Positions 61,970 through 64,000 of a stretch of 64,000 nucleotides of DNA are shown here, one piece after another. Within the stretch, counting starts at the first letter, position 1. Each line of letters begins with the position of its first letter. The notes below the pieces were generated by a model. It was given only the letters and a program-made list of their open reading frames with translations, did no database searches and had not been told where the DNA came from. The stretch comes from Rhizobiales bacterium PAR1 (lineage in GTDB: Bacteria; Pseudomonadota; Alphaproteobacteria; Rhizobiales; Beijerinckiaceae), in assembly GCA_002256205.1 (NCBI GenBank), contig NKIW01000004.1, forward strand, positions 139,802 through 203,801. The letters run 5' to 3'. The translations under genes and the position numbers were made by a program.

Positions 61970-63321
61970 GAGAGAGACCCTCCGAGCCTCGTCATCAGCG
62001 GCACGAAATCCGGGAAGCTCGTCGCAATGAAGCTCGTATCATCGACCTGCACGGGCTTTTCCGACGCGAGCCCCATCACAAGAAAGCTCATGGCGATGCG
62101 GTGATCCATGTGCGTCGCGACCAGCCCGCCGCCTTTCGCGGGCTTGCCGCGTCCGGAAACGACGAGATCATCGCCGACGATCTCATGCGCAACGCCATTC
62201 GCGGCCAGACCATCGGCCACGGCTGCGAGGCGATCGCTTTCTTTCACGCGCAGTTCCTTGAGGCCGTTCATACGGGTCTCGCCGGTCGCAAAGGCCGCCG
62301 CAACAGCGAGAACCGGGTATTCGTCGATCATTGAGGGCGCGCGCTCGGCGGGGACATGCACGCCCTTGAGGGCCGAGTGCCGTACGCGCAAATCCGCGAC
62401 CTCTTCGCCGCCTTCGATGCGGCGTTCGAGTTCGGTGATATCCGCGCCCATTTCCTTGAGCGTGGTGATGAGGCCAATGCGCAAGGGGTTCATCATCACC
62501 GAACGGACCACAACCTCCGATCCCGGCACGATCAGCGCTGCCACCATCGGGAACGCCGCCGAGGACGGGTCCGCCGGCACCACAATCGGGCGCGGGGTGA
62601 GTTCGGGCCGGCCCTTCAGCGTGACGCGGCGGCCGTGCGGACCATGCGGCACACTGGTGATCTCGGCACCGAAATAGGCGAGCATCTTTTCGGTATGATC
62701 GCGGCTGGCTTCCGCCTCGATCACGGTTGTCTCGCCCGGCGCGTTGAGGCCGCAAAACAGCACGGCGGATTTGATCTGCGCCGAGGCAACCGGCGTCTGG
62801 TATTCGATCGGGATGCAGTCTTTCGCGCCGCGAATCGTCAGCGGGCAGCGATTGCCCTCTGCGGCGGCGATCACCTCGACGCCCATTTTCTTCAGGGGAT
62901 CGAGGATGCGGCCCATCGGGCGCTTTCTGAGCGAGGCATCACCGTCGATGGTCGCCGTGATCGGGTGACCGCCGATAACCCCCATCATCAGGCGCGAACC
63001 GGTGCCGGCATTGCCGAAATCGAGCGCGCCTTTCGGCTCCAGCAGCGTGCCTATGCCCATGCCGAGAACGCGCCACGAACCGGGGCCAAGATGATCAACC
63101 GTAGCACCCAAAGCGCGGGCAGCATCCGCCGTGCGCATCACATCCTCGCCTTCGAGCAGGCCAGAAACCGTGGTCTCGCCGACGCTCAGGAGGCCGAGAA
63201 TCAGCGCGCGATGCGAGATCGATTTGTCGCCAGGAACGGTGCAGGCACCCTTGAGCGCGCCGGAGCGCTCCGCCCGCATGGGGCGCACCCCGGAACCATG
63301 AGCATGGGAACCGCTGGCCAT
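61966..63321 (-). CDS. aroA: 3-phosphoshikimate 1-carboxyvinyltransferase (EPSP synthase)
   Basis: A 451-residue enzyme that joins PEP and shikimate-3-phosphate in aromatic amino acid synthesis. [15 protein letters not shown] (29-43) and [17 protein letters not shown] are binding segments; [15 protein letters not shown] and [17 protein letters not shown] lie in the second domain. Overall it resembles the class II (CP4-like) enzymes of Rhizobiaceae, but the PEP-site loop reads GNAGTGSR with Gly106 where CP4 has Ala100, so strong glyphosate tolerance is not predicted. ATG at 63321 has AAAGGTG upstream; a GTG three codons earlier is less likely. Confidence 0.96.
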   Translation of the reverse strand: MASGSHAHGSGVRPMRAERSGALKGACTVPGDKSISHRALILGLLSVGETTVSGLLEGEDVMRTADAARALGATVDHLGPGSWRVLGMGIGTLLEPKGALDFGNAGTGSRLMMGVIGGHPITATIDGDASLRKRPMGRILDPLKKMGVEVIAAAEGNRCPLTIRGAKDCIPIEYQTPVASAQIKSAVLFCGLNAPGETTVIEAEASRDHTEKMLAYFGAEITSVPHGPHGRRVTLKGRPELTPRPIVVPADPSSAAFPMVAALIVPGSEVVVRSVMMNPLRIGLITTLKEMGADITELERRIEGGEEVADLRVRHSALKGVHVPAERAPSMIDEYPVLAVAAAFATGETRMNGLKELRVKESDRLAAVADGLAANGVAHEIVGDDLVVSGRGKPAKGGGLVATHMDHRIAMSFLVMGLASEKPVQVDDTSFIATSFPDFVPLMTRLGGSLS

Positions 63322-63541
63322 GAAGGGCACCTTTCGTCGATATTTCCGTCAGACCAGCCGCGCATCGAGGGCAAGCGGGCAAAAATTTGCTTCTGCCCTC
63401 AAAACGTTTCAACTAGCATTTGACACGAGAGAGCGCGCCCACTAACGGGCTTCATCCCGTCTTTGCAAGTTGTCTTTCTTTGCGAGCGGAAGTTTTTGCC
63501 CCCGGCCCGCTCCCCGGGCATTACCTGACAGGAACGCGACA

Positions 63542-63919
63542 TTGCCCAAGGCTGAACTCGGCACCAAGCGCACTTGCCCCGTCACGGGCAAGAAATTCTA
63601 CGATCTCGACCGCGACCCGGTGGTTTCGCCCTATACCGGGCAGAGCTATCCGCGCAGCTTCTTCGACCCGCAGCCCAAGATCGCCAAGGTCGCAGCGACC
63701 GATGATGATGATGAGCTGGAGGTGGATGTCGCTGCCGTGCCGGATCTCGTCCCGCTCGAGGAAGCCGATGTTGCCGACGACGCCAAAGTGGTGCCGGACG
63801 ACGATATCGATATCGAGGCCGATGATGACGACACCTTCCTCGCGCCGGAAGAAGACGAGGACGACAGTGATGTCGCCGACCTCATCGATGGCGACATTGA
63901 GGAAGACGAGGAAAGCTGA
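63542..63919 (+). CDS. TIGR02300 family protein
   Basis: A 125-residue protein. The conserved N-terminal 45 residues, PKAELGTKRTCPVTGKKFYD followed by LDRDPVVSPYTGQSYP, are those of TIGR02300, with a single Cys and a Tyr/Pro-rich pattern; the rest is an acidic, disordered tail of Asp and Glu. I start it at the TTG at 63542, which follows AGGAA by about eight bases and gives the family's usual N-terminus; no ATG is available. Function unknown. Divergent from aroA. Confidence 0.88.
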   Translation: MPKAELGTKRTCPVTGKKFYDLDRDPVVSPYTGQSYPRSFFDPQPKIAKVAATDDDDELEVDVAAVPDLVPLEEADVADDAKVVPDDDIDIEADDDDTFLAPEEDEDDSDVADLIDGDIEEDEES

Positions 63920-63940
63920 GGCTTTTTCGAGGAAGATTGC

Positions 63941-63960
63941 CCCCGGCTCACGGGCCGGGG
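63941..63960. terminator. GC hairpin after the TIGR02300 gene
   Basis: CCCCGGC (63941-63947) pairs with GCCGGGG (63954-63960). There is no T run after it, so it is at best a weak terminator. Nothing else is seen from here to the end of the window. Confidence 0.4.
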
Positions 63961-64000
63961 TGTGGGTTGATCACAGGGCTCCTGCCTTACGAAATTCGGG

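Noticed and set aside
1-64000. tRNA or rRNA genes, CRISPR arrays, insertion sequences, prophage
   Set aside because: I found no T-arm/anticodon patterns, no regularly spaced direct repeats with spacers, and no transposase or integrase frames.

Overview
This window is a gene-dense, chromosomal stretch of an alphaproteobacterium, most likely of the order Hyphomicrobiales (Rhizobiales). Pointers are small conserved families typical of that group (DUF4170, DUF2093, DUF1150 beside Hsp20, TIGR02300), a class II type AroA followed by Cmk and RpsA, a DUF374 acyltransferase beside waaA and lpxK, an infC gene that opens with ATT, and two copies of a palindromic intergenic repeat common in that order. 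I estimate G+C near 60% by eye. I saw no insertion sequence, prophage, CRISPR array, tRNA or rRNA gene.

Layout. 1-2.0 kb: an edge-cut repeat protein and a DUF937 protein, both with Ca-loop-like motifs. 2.1-5.4 kb: MATE exporter and KefB/C-type antiporter. 5.6-10.4 kb: an envelope operon (MAPEG, inositol-monophosphatase family, DUF4170, DUF374 acyltransferase, waaA, lpxK) for lipid A/Kdo assembly. 10.5-21.2 kb: xseA, purD, a fluoroacetate-dehalogenase-like hydrolase, a patatin, tadA, an RluB-type pseudouridine synthase with long Arg/Gly tails, rsmD, mutL and a SRPBCC protein. 21.2-26.9 kb: typA, an orphan TAXI-type binding protein, argG and a ThiF/MoeB-like E1 enzyme. 27-35.4 kb: translation genes pheS, pheT, rplT, rpmI and infC, with extra genes wedged inside both groups, and an outer-membrane protein. 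35.5-39.9 kb: glycosyltransferase, hydrolase, DUF1150-hsp20 with a heat-shock promoter, 5-formyl-THF cyclo-ligase, CoxG. 40-48.2 kb: purine catabolism (puuD, allantoate amidohydrolase), cytochrome c, LysR regulator and divergent glcDEF. 48.3-53 kb: two ion-transporter-superfamily permeases, a class II glutamine amidotransferase, a transglutaminase-like protein. 53-64 kb: polA, a D-2-hydroxyacid dehydrogenase, and the aroA-cmk-rpsA block, into which rhomboid, DUF2975/HTH and lipoprotein genes have been placed.

The most unusual points are: (i) the pheS-pheT spacer, which carries two different cargo genes separated by an in-frame scar joining the start of pheT to the end of pheS; (ii) a palindrome-rich, in-frame insertion of about 35-40 residues in the ATPase half of MutL; (iii) an alpha/beta hydrolase that reproduces every catalytic and halide-pocket residue of fluoroacetate dehalogenase; (iv) a partial protein built from an approximately 89-residue EF-hand-like repeat. 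No large new multi-gene defence or metabolic system is evident; most of the window is housekeeping.
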